DNA of 64,000 nt from Avena insularis (GCA_023614405.1 CM042690.1:525590293-525654292), one strand, 5' to 3'; numbered from the stretch's first letter, positions 27,301-40,919 are shown. Translations and numbers: made by a program. Notes: generated from the sequence alone by a model not told the origin.

Positions 27301-29694
27301 TAGAGTCATTGCATGTGTGTTCTTTCCACAAACAACACGTGGATCCACCAGAGTAATTGCATGTGTGTTCATGTCACAAACCACACATGGATCCACCAAT
27401 GTCATTGCATGTGTGTTCTTTTCCACAAACCACATATGGATCCACCAATGTCATTGCATGTGTGTTCTTTCCACAAACCACATATGGATCAACCAATGGC
27501 ATTGCATGTGTGTTCTTTCCACAAACCACATGGATCAACCAGAGTCATTGCACGTGTGTTCTTGTCACAAACCACACATGGATCCACCAGAGTAATTGCA
27601 TGTGTGTTCTTTACACAAACCACATATGGATCCACCAATGTCATTGCATGTGTGTTCATGTCACAAACCACACATGGATCCACCAATGTCATTGCATGTG
27701 TGTTCTTTCCATGAACCACATATGGATCAACCAGAGTCATTGCATGTGTGTTCTTTCCACAATCCACAGGTGGATCCACCAGAGTAATTGTATGTGTCTT
27801 CATGTCACAAACCACACATGGATCAACCAATGTCATTGCATGTGTGGTCTTTTCCACAAACCACACATGGATCCACCAATGTCATTGCATGTGTGTTCTT
27901 TCCACAAACAACATATGGATCCACCAGAGTCATTGCATGTGTGTTCTTTTCCACAAACCACATATGGAGCCACTAGAGTCATTGCATGTGTGTTCTTTTC
28001 ACAAACCACACATAGATCCACCAGAGTCATTGGAAGTGTGTTCTTTCCAGAAACCACATGGATCAACCAATGTCATTACATGTGTGTTCTTTCCATGAAC
28101 CACATGGATCAACCAGAGTCATTGCATATCTGTTCTTTCCACAAACTACACATGGATCCACCAGAGTAATTGCATGTGTGTTCATATCACAAACCACACT
28201 TGGATCCACCGATGGCATTGCATGTGTGTTCTTTCCAGGAACCACATATGGATCCACCAATGTCATTGCATGTGTCTTCTTTCCATAAACCACATATGGA
28301 TCTACCAGAGTCATTGCATGTGTGTTCTTTTCACAAACCACATATGGATCCAATATTGTCATTGCATGTGTGTTCTTTCCAAAAACCACATATGGATCCA
28401 ATAGATTCATTGAATGTGTGTTCTTTCCATGAACCATATATGGATCAATCAATGTCCTTGCATGTGTGTCCTTTTCCACAAACCACATATGGATCCACCA
28501 GAGTAATTGCATGTGTGTTCTTTCCATGAACCACATGGATCAACCAGAGTCGTTGCATGTGTGTTCTTTCCACAAACCACACATGGTCCACCAGAGTAAT
28601 TGCATGTGTGTTCATGTCACAAACCACACATGGATCCACCAATGTCATTGCATGTGTGTTCTTTCTAGGAACCACATATGGATCCACCAATGTTATTGCA
28701 TGTGTGTTCTTTCCACAAACCACATAAGAATCCACCAAAGTCATTGCATGTGTGTTCTTTTCACAAACCACATATGGATCCACTAGAGTAATTGCATGTG
28801 TATTCTTTCCACAAAGCACATATGGATCCACCAGAGTCACTACCTGTATGTTGTTCCACAAATCAAATGTGGATCCACCAATGTCATTGCATGTGTGTTC
28901 TTTTCACAAACCACATATGGATATTCCAGATTCATTGCATGTGTGTTCTTTTGACAAACCACACATGGATCCACCAGAGTCATTGCATGTGTGTTGCTGT
29001 CACAAACCACATATGGATCAACCAATGTCATTACATGTGTGTTCTTTTGACAAACAACATGGATCCACCAATGGCATTGCATGTGTGTTCTTTCCACAAA
29101 CCACATGGATCAACTAGATTCATTGCACGTGTGTTCTTGTCACAAACCACACATGGATCCACCAGAGCAATTGCATGTGTGTTCATGTCACAAACCACAT
29201 ATGGATCCACCAATGTCAATGCACGTCTGTTCATGTGACAAACCACACATGGATCCACCAATGTCATTGCATGTGTGTTCTTTCCATGAACCACATATGG
29301 ATCGACCAGAGTCATTGCATGTGTGTTCTTTCCACAAACTACACGTGGATCCACCAGAGTAATTGCATGTGTGTTCATGTCACAAACCACACATGGATCC
29401 ACCAATGTCATTGCATGTGTGTTCTTTTCCACAAACCACATATGGATCCACCAATGTCATTGCATGTGTGTTCTTTCCACAAACCACATATGGATCCACC
29501 AGAGTCATTTCATGTGTGTTCTTTTCCACAAACCACATATTGAGCCACTAGAGTCATTGCATGTGTGTTCTTTTCACAAACCACACATAGATCCACCAGA
29601 GTCATTGGATGTGTGTTCTTTCCGCAAACCAATGGATCAGCCAATGTCATTACATGTGTGTTCCTTCCATGAACCACATGGATTAACCAGAGTC
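21353..29694. repeat. 9.0-kb segmental duplication, copy 2 (shortened)
   Basis: This is a direct tandem copy of 12,338-21,352. The offset falls from 9,013 to 8,390 between about 15,750 and 16,450 of copy 1 (a 623-base loss) and then to 8,342 near 17,000 (one 48-base monomer lost). After that 17,253 matches 25,595 and 20,980 matches 29,323. The loss of an exact monomer and the retained order argue for recombination in register. Confidence 0.85.
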
Positions 29695-32600
29695 ATTGCA
29701 TGTGTGTTCTTTACACAAACCACACATGGATCGACCAGAGTAATTGCATGTGTGTTCATGTCACAAACCACACATGGATCCACCAATGTCATTGCATGTG
29801 TGTTCTTTCCATGAACCACATATGGATCTACCAATGTCATTGCAGGTGTGTTATTTCTACAAACCACATATGGATCCACCAGAGTCATGGAATATGTGTT
29901 CTTTTCACAAACCACATATGGATCCACTAGAGTCATTGCATGTGTGTTCTTTCCAAAAACCACATATGGATCCACTAGAGTCATTGAATGTGTGTTATTT
30001 CCATGAACCATATATGGATCAACCAATGTCATTGCATGTGTGTCCTTTTCCACAAACCACATATGGATCCACCAGAGTAATTGCATGTGTGTTCTTTCCA
30101 GGAACAACATGGATCAACCAGAGTCATTGCATGTGTGTTCTTTCCACGAACCACACATGGATCCACCAGAGTAATTGCATGTGTGTTCATGTCACAAACC
30201 ACACATGGATCCATCAATGTCATTGCATGTGTGTTCTTTCCATGAACCACATATGGATCCACCAAATTCATTGCATGTATGTTCTTTTCACAAACCACAT
30301 ATGGATCCACTAGAGTAATTGCATGTGTGTTCTTTCCACAAACCACATATGGATCCACTAGAGTAATTGCATGTGTGTTCCTTTCACAAACCACATATGG
30401 ATCAACCAATGTCATTGCATGTGTGTTCTTTTCATGAACCACATATGGATCCACTAGAGTCATTGCATTTGTGTTCTTTTCACAAACCACATATGGACCC
30501 ACCAATGCCATTGCATGTGTGTTCTTATAATAAAACCAACACTAGAGTCACTTCATGTGTGTTCTTTTCACAAACCACACATGGACCCAGCAGAGTCATT
30601 GCATGTTCTTTCCACAAACCACATGGATCAACCAATGACATTGCATGTGTGTTCTTTTGACAAATAACTTGGATCACCCAATGGCATTGCATGTGTGTTA
30701 TTGTCATAAACCACATATGGATCAACCAATGCCATTGCATGTGTGTTCATGTCACAAACCACACATGGATCCACCAATGTCATTGCATGTGTGTTCTTTC
30801 CATGAACAAAATATGGATCCACCAATGTCATTGCATGTGTGTTCTTTCCACAAACCACATATGGATCCACCAATGTCATTGCATGTGTGTTCTTTTCCAA
30901 AAGCACATGTGGAACCACTAGAGTCATTGCATGTGTGGTCTTTCCACAAATCACACATGTACCCACAAGAGTAATTGCATGTGTGTTCTTTTCCACGAAC
31001 CACTTATGGATCCACTAGAGTCATTGCATGTGTGTTGTTTCCACAAACCACATATGGATCCACCAGAGTCATTGCATGTGTGTTCTTTTCACAAACCATA
31101 TATGGATCAACCAATGTCATTGCATGTGTGTTATTTTCACAACGCACATATGGCTCAACCAATGTCATTACATGTGTGTTCTTTCCACAAACCACATATG
31201 TACCCACTAGAATAATTGCATGTGTGTTCTTTTCTACAAACCACATATGGATCCACTAGAGTCATTGCATGTGTGTTCTTTCGACAAACTACATATGGAT
31301 CCACCAGAGTCATTGCATCTGTGTTATTTTCCACAAACCACATGGATCAACCAATTGATTGCATGTGTGTTCTTTCCACAAACCACATATGGATCCACCA
31401 ATGGCATTGCATGTGTCTTCTTTCCACAACCCACATATGGATCAACAAATGTGATTGCGTGCCTGTTCTTTCCATTAACCACATGGACCAACCAGAGTCA
31501 TTGCATGTGTGTTCTTTCCATAAACCACACATGGATCCACCAGAGTAATTGCATGTGTGTTCATGTCACAAACCACACATGGATCCACCAATGTCATTGC
31601 ATGTGTGTTCTTTCCACAAACCACATGGATCAACCAATGTCATTTCGTGTGTGTTCTTTTGACAAATGACATGGATCAACCAATGTCATTGCATGTGTGT
31701 TATTGACATAAACCACATATGGATCAACCAATGTCATTGCATGTGTGTTCATGTTACAAACCACACATGAATCCACCACTGTCATTGCATGTGTATTCTT
31801 TCCATGAACCACATATGGATCCACCAAAATCATTGCATGTGTGTTCTTTTCACAAACCACCTATGGATCCGCTAGAGTAATTGCATGTGTGTTCTTTCCA
31901 CAAACCACATATGGATCCACCAGAGTCATTGCATGTGTGTTCTTTCCACAAACCAAATGTGGATCCACCAATGTCATTGCATGTGTGTTCTTTTCACAAA
32001 CCATATATGGATCTTCCAGAGTCATTGCATGTGTGTTCTTTTGACAAACCACACATGGATCCACCAGAGTCATTGCATGTGTGTTGCTGTCACAAACCAC
32101 ATATGGATCAACAAATGTCATTACATGTGTGTTCTTTTGACAAACAACATGTATCAACCAATGGTATTGCATGTGTGTTCTTTCCACAAACTACATTGAT
32201 CAACCAGAGTCATTGCACGTGTGTTCTTGTCACAAACCACACATGGATCCACTAGAGTAATTGCATGTGTGTTCATGTCACAAACCACATATGGATCCAC
32301 CAATGTCATTGCATGTGTGTTCATGTCACAAACCACACATGGATCCACCAATGTCATTGCATGTGTGTTCTTTCCATGAACCACATAGGGATCAACCAGA
32401 GTCATTGCATGTGTGTTCTTTCCACAAACCACACATGGATCCACCAGAGAAATTGCATGTGTGTTCATGTCACAAACCACACATGGATCCACCAATGTCA
32501 TTGCATGTGTGTTCTTTTCCACAAACCACATATGGATCCACCAATATCATTGCATGTGTGTTCTTTCCACAAAGCACATATGGATCCACCAATGTCATTG

Positions 32601-34130
32601 CATGTGTGTTCTTTCCACAAACCACATATGGAGCCACCAATGTCATTGCATGTGTGTTCTTTTCCAAAATCACATGTGGATCCACTAGAGTCATTGCATG
32701 TGTGATCTTTCCACAAATCACACATGGATCCACTAGAGTCATTGCATGTGTGTTGTTTCCATGAACCACATGGATCAACCAGAGTCATTGCATGTGTGTT
32801 CTTTCCACAAACTACACATGGATCCACCAGAGTAATTGCATGTGTGTTTATGTCACAAACCACACATGGATCCACCAATGTCATTTCATGTGTGTCATTT
32901 CCATGAAACACATATGGATCCACCAATGTCATTGCATGTGTGTTCTTTCCACAAACCACATATGGATCCACCAGAGTCATTGCATGTGTGTTCTTTTCAC
33001 AAACCACATATGGATCCACTAGAGTTATTGCATGTGTGTTCTTCCCAAAAACCACATATGAATCCAGTAGAGTCATTGAATGTGTGTTCTTTCCATGAAC
33101 CATATATGGATCAACCAATGTCATTGCATGTGTGTCCTTTTCCACAAACCATATATGGATCCACCAGAGTAATTGCATGTGTGTTATTTTCACAAACCAC
33201 ATGTGGATCCACCATAGTAATTGCATGTGTGTTCTTTCCACAAACCACATGTGGATCCACTAGAGTCATTGCATGTGTGTTCCTTTCACAAACCACATAT
33301 GGATGAACCAATGTCATTGCATGTGTGTTATTTTCATGAACCACACATGGATCCACTAGAGTCATTGCATGTGTGTTCTTTTCACAAACCACATATGGTC
33401 CCACCAGCCATTGCATATGTGTTCTTATACTAAAACAAACACTAGAGTCACTCCATGTGTGTTCTTATCACAAACCACACATGGAACCACCAGAGTCATT
33501 GCATGTGTGTTCTTTCCAAAAACCACATGGATCAACCAATGTCATTTCATGTGTGTTATTTTGACAAATGACATGGATCAACCAATGGCATTGCATGTGT
33601 GTTATTGTCATAAACCAAATATGGATCAACCAATGTAATTGCATGTGTGTTCATGTCACAAACCACACATGGATCCACCAATGGCATTGCATGTGTGTTC
33701 TTTCCATGAACCACATATGGATCCACCAATGTCATTGCATGTGTGTTGTTTCCACAAACCACATAAGGATCCACCAAAGTCATTGCATGTGTGTTCTTTT
33801 TACAAACCACATATGGATCCGCTAGAGTAATTGCATGTGTGTTCTTTCCACAAACCACATATGGATCCACCAGAGTCATTGCCTGTGTGTTCTTTCCACA
33901 AACCAAATGTGGATCCACCAATGTCATTGCATGTGTGTTCTTTTCACAAACCACATATGGATCTTCCAGAGTTATTGCATGTGTGTTCTTTTGACAAACC
34001 ACACATGGATCCACCACAGTCATTGCATGTGTGTTGCTGTCACAAACCACATATGGATCAACAAATGTCATTACATGTGTGTTCTTTTGACAAACAACAT
34101 GGATCAACCAATGGTATTGCATGTGTGTTC
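27850..34130. repeat. 6.28-kb segmental duplication, copy A
   Basis: Landmarks recur 6,281-6,283 bases to the right: 28,063 matches 34,344, 28,170 matches 34,451 and 29,744 matches 36,027. Its left part overlaps the end of the 9-kb copy 2, so this duplication acted on already duplicated DNA. Edges are approximate. Confidence 0.8.
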
Positions 34131-36528
34131 TTTTCCACAAACCACATATGGATCCACCAATGTCATTGCATGTGTGTTCTTTCCACAAACCACATATGGA
34201 TCCACCAGAGTCATTGCATGTGTGTTCTTTTCCACAAACCACATATGGAGCCACTAGAGTCATTGCATGTGTGTTCTTTTCACAAACCACACATAGATCC
34301 ACCAGAGTCATTGGATGTGTGTTCTTTCCACAAACCACATGGATCAACCAATGTCACTACATGTGTGTTCTTTCCATGAACCACATGGATCAACCATAGT
34401 CATTGCATGTGTCTTCTTTCCACAAACTACACATGGATCCACCAGAGTAATTGCATGTGTGTTCATATCACAAACCACACATGGATCCACCGATGGCATT
34501 GCATGTGTGTTCTTTCCATGAACCACATATGGATCCACCAATGTCATTGCATGTGTGTTCTTTCCAAAAACCACATATGGATCCACCAGAGTCATTGCAT
34601 GTGTGTTCTTTTCACAAACCACACATGGATCCACTATTGTCATTGCATGTGTGTTCTTTCCAAAAACCACATATGGATCCACTAGAGTCATTGAATGTGT
34701 GTTCTTTCCATGAACCATATATGGATCAACCAATGTCCTTGCATGTGTGTCCTTTTCCACAAACCACATATGGATCCACCAAAGTAATTGCATGTGTGTT
34801 CTTTCCATGAACCACATGGATCAACCAGAGTCGTTGCATGTGTGTTCTTTCCACAAACCACACATGGATCCACCAGAGTAATTGCATGTGTGTTCATGTC
34901 ACAAACAACACATGGATCCACCAATGTCATAGCATGTGTGTTCTTTCCATGAACCACATATGGATCCACCAATATCATTTCATGTGTGTTATTTCCACAA
35001 ACCACATAAGGATCCACCAAAGTCATTGCATGTGTGTTCTTTTCACAAACCACATATGGACCCACTAGAGTAATTGCATGTGTGTTCTTTCCACAAACCA
35101 CATATGGATCCACCAGAGTCACTGCCTGTGTGTTGTTTCCACAAATCAAACGTGGATCCACCAATATCATTGCATGTGTGTTCTTTTCACAAACCACATA
35201 TGGATCTTCCAGAGTCATTGCATGTGTGTTCTTTTGACAAACCACACATGGATCTACCAGAGTCATTGCATGTGTGTTGCTGTCACAAACCACATATGGA
35301 TCAACCAATGTCATTACATGTGTGTTCTTTTGACAAACAACATGGATCAACCAATGGCATTGCATGTGTGTTCTTTCTGCAAACCACATGGATCAACTAG
35401 AGTCATTGCACGTGTGTTCTTGTCACAAACCACACATGGATCCACCAGAGTAATTGCATGTGTGTTCATGTCACAAACCACATATGGATCCACCAATGTC
35501 AATGAATGTGTGTTCATGTGACAAACCACACATGGATCCACCAATGTCATTGCATGTGTGTTCCTTTCATGAACCACATATGGATCAACCAGAGTCATTG
35601 CATGTGTGTTCTTTCCACAAACTACACGTGGATCCACCAGAGTAAGTGCATGTGTGTTCATGTCACAAACCACACATGGATCCACCAATGCCATTGCATG
35701 TGTGTTCTTTTCCACAAACCACATATGGATCCACCAATGTCATTGCATGTGTGTTCTTTCCACAAACCACATATGGATCCACCAGAGTCATTTCATGTGT
35801 GTTCTTTTCCACAAACCACATATGGAGCCACTAGAGTCATTGCATGTGTGTTCTTTTCACAAACCACATATAGATCCACCAGAGTCATTGGATGTGTGTT
35901 CTTTCTTCAAACCAATGGATCAGCCAATGTCATTACATGTGTGTTCTTTCCATGAACCACATGGATCAACCAGAGTCATTGCATGTGTGTTCTTTACACA
36001 AACCACACATTGATCGACCAGAGTAATTGCATGTGTGTTCATGTCACAAACCACACATGGATCCACCAATGTCATTGCATGTGTGTTCTTTCCATGAACC
36101 ACATATGGATCTACCAATGTCATTGCAGGTGTGTTCTTTCTTCAAACCACATATGGATCCACCAGAGTCATGGCATATGTGTTCTTTTCACAAACCACAT
36201 ATGGATCCACTAGAGTCATTGCATGTGTGTTCTTTCCAAAAACCACATATGGATCCACTAGAGTCTTTGAATGTGTGTGATTTCCATGAACCATATATGG
36301 ATCAACCAATGTCATTGCATGTGTGTCCTTTTCCACAAACCACATATGGATCCACCAGAGTAATTGCATGTGTGTTCTTTCCAGGAACCACATGGATCAA
36401 CCAGAGTCATTGCATGTGTGTTCTTTCCACAAACCACACATGGTTCCACCAGAGTAATTGCATGTGTGTTCATGTCACAAACCACACATGGATCCATCAA
36501 TGTCATTGCATGTGTGTTCTTTCCATGA
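34131..36528. repeat. 6.28-kb segmental duplication, copy B (left part; continues at 50,506)
   Basis: This copy continues across the Gypsy insertion. Position 30,319 matches 50,579, an offset of 20,260; subtracting the 13,977 bases of element plus one target duplication gives 6,283, the same spacing as on the left side. About 576 bases (near 32,620-33,200 of copy A) are missing from the continuation near 52,850. Confidence 0.8.
36524..36528. other. target-site duplication of Gypsy element, left
   Basis: CATGA immediately before the LTR start TGTCGTGG matches CATGA at 50,501-50,505. Joining the flanks through one copy regenerates a normal monomer. Confidence 0.92.
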
Positions 36529-37323
36529 TGTCGTGGTGGTTTCACGGCAGATGCCATGGATAGGCTAAAGGTGGGGACTAATATGCGCTAGGGGAATCCA
36601 GGGAGGGATAGTAGAGTGATTCTCTACACAGAAGCTTTGTATCGATGTTCAATCTCCAAGATTACAAGTGCTCCTCGAGCTGTATTGACAAGAGGAGGAA
36701 GAAGAAACTCTCTTACTCTTGCCTGCTAACTAGCCCAAGAACCCTAGATCCACTAATGTTCTCCTTGCTATGTATCTGAAAAAGACCCAACCCCCTTACC
36801 AGAACCCCAACCCCCCCTTATATAGAGGTGGTACGGTCCTAGTCTAGGGCATACGTGGAGGCATATTCCTAAGAATATGCCCCCTCCCAAAGTAGTAACC
36901 CGACAGGGGTGCTTTTCCCCCGCGTCACACTTGCTTTAGCGACGTAGCCTCAAGGCTCAACGTCGACGTGAGCATCGTCACCCTTGTCGGCCATGATCCG
37001 GTGGTCCTGCCCTTGCTTTATTCGCTCATCCAGTGCGCACCGGGCCTTCTTTTTGACCAAAGAGATTCTTTCCTTCTCCTAGAAGCCAAACGTGGATCCG
37101 GATCACAGTTGATCCGGCCACGCTTGTTCCTGCATATAAGCTAGACAAGTATCTCCGACTTACTCCTTGAGTCGGACGAGACAATGTTAGGCGACCCCCT
37201 GGTCCGGGTTACTCCGTGATCCGGCCTGCCTTGAGGTGACTCGCCAAGAACCGCTGACCTTGCCGAACCTCGCTTAACTCGGCCCTTATACCCGGAGTGA
37301 CCTACCCGGGTTATCCCCCAACA
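36529..37323 (-). repeat. Gypsy LTR (3' LTR in element orientation)
   Basis: This LTR is 795 bases. On the minus strand it starts TGTTGGGGGATAACCC and ends CACCACGACA. A short GAGGACTAA tract precedes it as the plus-strand priming side. It differs from the right LTR by scattered substitutions and by a rearranged patch near 36,950-36,970. Confidence 0.92.
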
Positions 37324-38099
37324 TTAGTCCTCGGTTGGTGCGGCCTTAGCGGCCTTTGTCGCTAAGGCCACATCAGTTCATTCAGATCTAAGCTTCGACG
37401 TTCAGTTCCGGGTTAACTTTGTCTCGGATTATATGGATTTACGCCCTTCGCACGCTCCAAGTTTTCACTTGCCGGCCGGGTCACTACTTTGGCTCGGATC
37501 CTATGGTTTTACTTTCCCTCTGCACATTTCAAGTTTTCACTTGCCGGCCGGGTTACCATCGTGGCTCGGATCCGGGCCTTGCTTCCTTCTCTCGTACGCC
37601 AACCCACGTAAAGGTTAATCATTACGTTGCCTTATTTTAAGGGCCTGCGCAGTAACCGCTGCAGTAAATGTTAGTGATTACTGTGCGAGGGTTACGTCAC
37701 GTCTGTCTCCTCGTTTACCGCAACTGCACGTCATGTCATGGGATCACATTTACTCTGCGGCCCCCGGTGTGGCTTCTCTCTGATTGGTCGATGCTGGTGA
37801 TACACGGCCACACAGTGTGGTTTTCCAGCGCAGCACGATCCCACTCGTTGATTACTGGGGGCGGTTAAATAGGGGAGGGGCACGCTCCTTAGCACTTTTC
37901 CATCTCCGTGCCCCCTCGCCCGTTCCTCTTCTTCTTCCTCGCGACCACGCCGCGCCAGCAGGTTCGCAAGAGCGCCACCGACCTTCTCCATGCCTCCGCA
38001 CCGTAGTTATTGCTACACCACTGTTTAGCCACGGGTCCTCGTCAGTCTAGACTGCAGAGCCTCGCTGCCGCCAGCTCCAGCGAGGACAGCGGAATCGAG
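37324..38099. other. Gypsy 3' non-coding region with a short direct repeat
   Basis: This is about 780 bases between the 3' LTR and the antisense gene. The phrase CAAGTTTTCACTTGCCGGCC occurs at about 37,458 and again at 37,530, a 72-base spacing. No domain is recognised. The last part could hold the promoter of the plus-strand antisense gene, but I see no clear TATA box. Confidence 0.5.
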
Positions 38100-39028
38100 A
38101 TGACGGAGGAGGAGCTCATCGTCATCGAGCAGGAGATGGAAGAGGACGCGCTGGCGCGCATGCCGGCTCGTGGGTCTGCGAGGACGACATCGACTGGCTC
38201 TACCAGACCCGGCGCATTCTCGCCGGCGTCGCCGCTCGTCTCCCCTCCTCGGAGTTGGCCCCCTCACCCAATCCGGGTGAGTTCGTTGTTTTCCTATCAC
38301 ATTTCCAACGGGGATTTGGGCTTCCGGTGAGTGATTTCTTCCGAGACTGGGTCCGGACCTATCACCTGCAACCACATCATCTCCAGGCGAACGCCATCAC
38401 CTCTCTGTCCACTTTCGTTTCTTTGATCGAGGGCTACACCGGGCTATGGCCCACGAAGGAGCTGTGGATCCGGTTCTTTGGCCTCCGCCGCAACGTCGTC
38501 CACAACATCCACGTCGAGTCGGAGGACAAGCAGCTAACTCAGTTCAGAGCTGCCTCGATCTCGCCCCGGAGGTATTCAATCTTTCCCCGGGTCACCGGGC
38601 TTGACTCCTGCAAAGGATGGGCCCGGACCTTCTTCTACGTCCGGAATGAAGGCACGGAAGGTTTGATCCGGTTGCTGCCCTACGCTCCGGGTCCCCCTGA
38701 CACGGATTTCTGGGAGGAGGTTGCCAAGAAACCTACGGCTCTGGCCAACCAAGTCAACAAAAGGTTCGCCGAGCTGAAGAAGCTCGGATTGTGCAACGAG
38801 GATGCCATGATCACATTTGTGTGCAACCGAATCTCTCCCCTCCAGCGGCGCACTCACAAGTTGTGTCACATGAGCTTCAGCCGCGACCCCAACCGAACCT
38901 CCTCGTTCGAGTTGAGCAATACGGAGATCTTCCGCCGGGTCAAGGCTCTTTTCACCACCCATAAGGACTTCTCCGCCAAATGGACGTGGGGAATCGAGCA
39001 TTACTACCGTGACAGGCTCCCTCCCGTG
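38100..39028 (+). pseudogene. antisense gene of Tat Gypsy: Transposase_28-like ('putative gypsy type transposon') domain exon
   Basis: The first plausible ATG is at 38,100, opening an acidic start (MTEEELIVIEQEMEEDALAR). A single-base frame change near 38,165 is needed to reach the long frame that carries DDIDWLYQTRR, GEFVVFLSHFQRGFGLP and a GLDSCKGWARTFFYV motif. These are hallmarks of the plant domain catalogued as Transposase_28 / putative gypsy type transposon. The exon ends at a good donor (CCCGTG then GTAAGC, 39,029); a stop follows soon after if unspliced. The acceptor is at 39,116-39,117. Such antisense frames are known in Tat elements (for example Grande and RIRE2 relatives); their function is not established. 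The frame change makes this copy probably inactive. Confidence 0.75.
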
Positions 39029-39117
39029 GTAAGCTTCATGGGGTAAATTTATGTCGGATCAATTTCATGTCGGTTCTTATCATATTTTTGACTTTGCTCC
39101 TTGTGCTTTTTTCTCAG

Positions 39118-40377
39118 CTGTTTCTCCAACAAACCCTCGAGGATGGCCCGGATCCGACCCTTAAGTGGGCCCCGGACCGAGAAATCCCGGATGAGGAGGA
39201 GCCGGACCAGGAGATGTTCCTCCCCACAACCGATGCCACCAAATGACCCAGCGGTAAATTCTCTTCTCTTAGAGATTGGCCCGACGATGAGGATGACTCG
39301 AATATCGATGTGATTGAACCCGTTGAGGCTGTCCCTCTTTCTTTTGCCTTCCCGGCATCAGCTAACCCCGGTGGGCACATCCACGAGGATTCTCCACTTG
39401 CCACGGGCGAGCCTGTTCCGGTGGCGTCGAAGAAGAAGCGCGGATCCGCGTCAAGTTCTTCTTTCAAACCTTCTCAGCCTTCCAAAAGGAAAAAGAAGGC
39501 CGGAGACAAGACTGCCTCCAAACGGGCAGGCAAAGCCCCGTCACGGAGGGCCCGGAAACCTAAGGAGGCCGAGACCTCGGATGCGTAAGTCATTTTTCAC
39601 TGCGCAACACACCTCTCCCTGCATCGGGGTAATTTCACTCCTGACATTATTTTCTCCTGCAGGGCTCCTGTGGAGGTCCCTCAGAGCGGATCGAGCATCT
39701 CCTCTCCTCTTCGGTCCAGTCCTTCCCCTCCTCATGACGACGAGTCACGCCCGCTGAGCCCTATTCCGAAGGGTTCTGCGGCCGCTCCGGGTTCCGTAGT
39801 ACCTCCTTCAGAGGAACGCGACCTCGGATCGGCCGAGGCAGCGGCGTCCGGCACTTCGGCTTTGCCGCAACCAGCAACTACCAAGTCTACCGCAACTCCA
39901 GCACCAGCCACCGAACTAGCACCTATCCCGGCTCCAAAGAAACCAACAGCAGCTCCGGCACCAGCCACCAAAGCTCTCGTGCCAAGTTCATCTGCCTCGT
40001 CCGAGTCATCCCAGGCTCGGCGAGGAACCACTCCAGTGGCTTCCAAGGGCAAATCCACTGTGGTCACATCCTCCCAGCAAGCCAAAGGCAAGTCCACCTC
40101 TGTCGAGGCTGGGCAGCGAACCTTGTCGTCGATGCTTCCAAAGAAGTCACCAGCCGCGACGGATCCTCCTTCCGAGCCAGCCGATTCGCAGTAGATGGTT
40201 CTTCACACTAGCCCAGCTCTTGCCCTGATTGAAAGGAAAGAAGCTCACGCAAAGGGCTTGGTGGCACCTCACATGCCCACTGGCGAACGATATCCTCCGA
40301 GCCTCATCGAGTTTGTCATGAACTGGAATAAGGCGGAGTTCGCTCACAACGACCTCTGGAAAAGTTCGCCCAGCTGA
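39118..40377 (+). pseudogene. antisense gene of Tat Gypsy: middle exons with basic and Pro/Ala/Ser-rich linker
   Basis: After the acceptor at 39,117 an acidic 43-codon stretch ends in a TGA near 39,243. A further exon gives a Lys-rich segment (SKRKKKAGDK, possible nuclear signal). An intron at 39,585-39,662 (GTAAGT to CTGCAG) joins codons exactly in frame to a Pro/Ala/Ser/Thr-rich stretch running to a TAG at 40,192. The frame stays open after it (PSLIEFVMNWNKAEFAHNDLW) until a one-base change near 40,360. The middle domain is low complexity, as in related antisense proteins. Inactivating marks are the TGA, the TAG and the frame change. Confidence 0.6.
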
Positions 40378-40555
40378 ATTTTCCGCTCAGATGAATACCG
40401 CCGCCAAGGCCATTAATTTGGGCCATGATGATGGAGGTACGCCGTTTCTTCTTTACATGATGTAGATAATAACCATTAGTCCCCGAGCCTCCGGCGGAGT
40501 AACTTGTTACTCGGCCGGATGCTCCTTAGAAGATCAACGTAGCTGCATGTAAACT

Positions 40556-40919
40556 TCAAATATGCACACACCTAGAGCCGGGTTAAGTTCCGCTTGGCCC
40601 AGATCTTGGACACTTCAAATATGCACACACCTAGAGCCGGGTTAAGTTCCGCTTGGCCCGGATCTTGTACACTTCGAATATGCACATACCTAGAGCCGGG
40701 TTAAGTTTCACTTGGCCCGGATCTTGTACACTTCGAATATGCACACATCTAGAGCCGGGTTAAGTTCCACTTGGCCCGGATCTTGTACACTTCGAATATG
40801 CACACACCTAGAGCTGGGTTAAGTTCCGCTTGGCCTGGATCTCGGACGCTTCAAATATGCACACACCTAGAGCCGGGTTAAGTTCCGCTTGGCCCGGATC
40901 TTGTACACTTCGAATATGC
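40556..40919. repeat. 59-bp tandem repeat, about six copies
   Basis: Each unit contains CTAGAGCCGGGTTAAGTTCC and CTTGGCCCGGATCTTG. The exact spacing is 59 bases, visible as a one-base shift per 60 bases. It lies in what would be an intron of the antisense gene. Units differ by few substitutions. Confidence 0.92.

Larger units (their letters stand above)
12274..36528. repeat. 48-bp satellite array, block 1 (about 24.3 kb)
   Basis: This is a continuous head-to-tail array; 14,201-14,248 is a representative 48-base monomer. Its core is CATATGGATCC (overlapping NdeI and BamHI sites), followed by ACCAATGTC or ACCAGAGTC and then ATTGCATGTGTG. Common variants are a 45-base form lacking TAT in the core, a 49-base form with an extra T in the T-run, and rare 40-base forms. 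Monomers differ at linked positions in the TTC(TTTCC/TTTTC/ATGTC/TTTGA)ACAAA segment and follow a fixed order that repeats at higher levels. Long frames on both strands arise because 48 is a multiple of three. I do not recognise the family by name. The block starts at the copia LTR and ends at the Gypsy insertion. Confidence 0.97.

Noticed and set aside
12255..36560. Dozens of 60-283 codon frames on both strands in the first satellite block
   Set aside because: They are the same 16-codon unit read in different frames. They start and stop where a variant monomer adds TAA or TAG or shifts frame, with no other coding sign.
38025..38375. 116-codon minus frame opposite the antisense gene's first exon
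   Set aside because: It is the shadow of the plus-strand Transposase_28-like exon.
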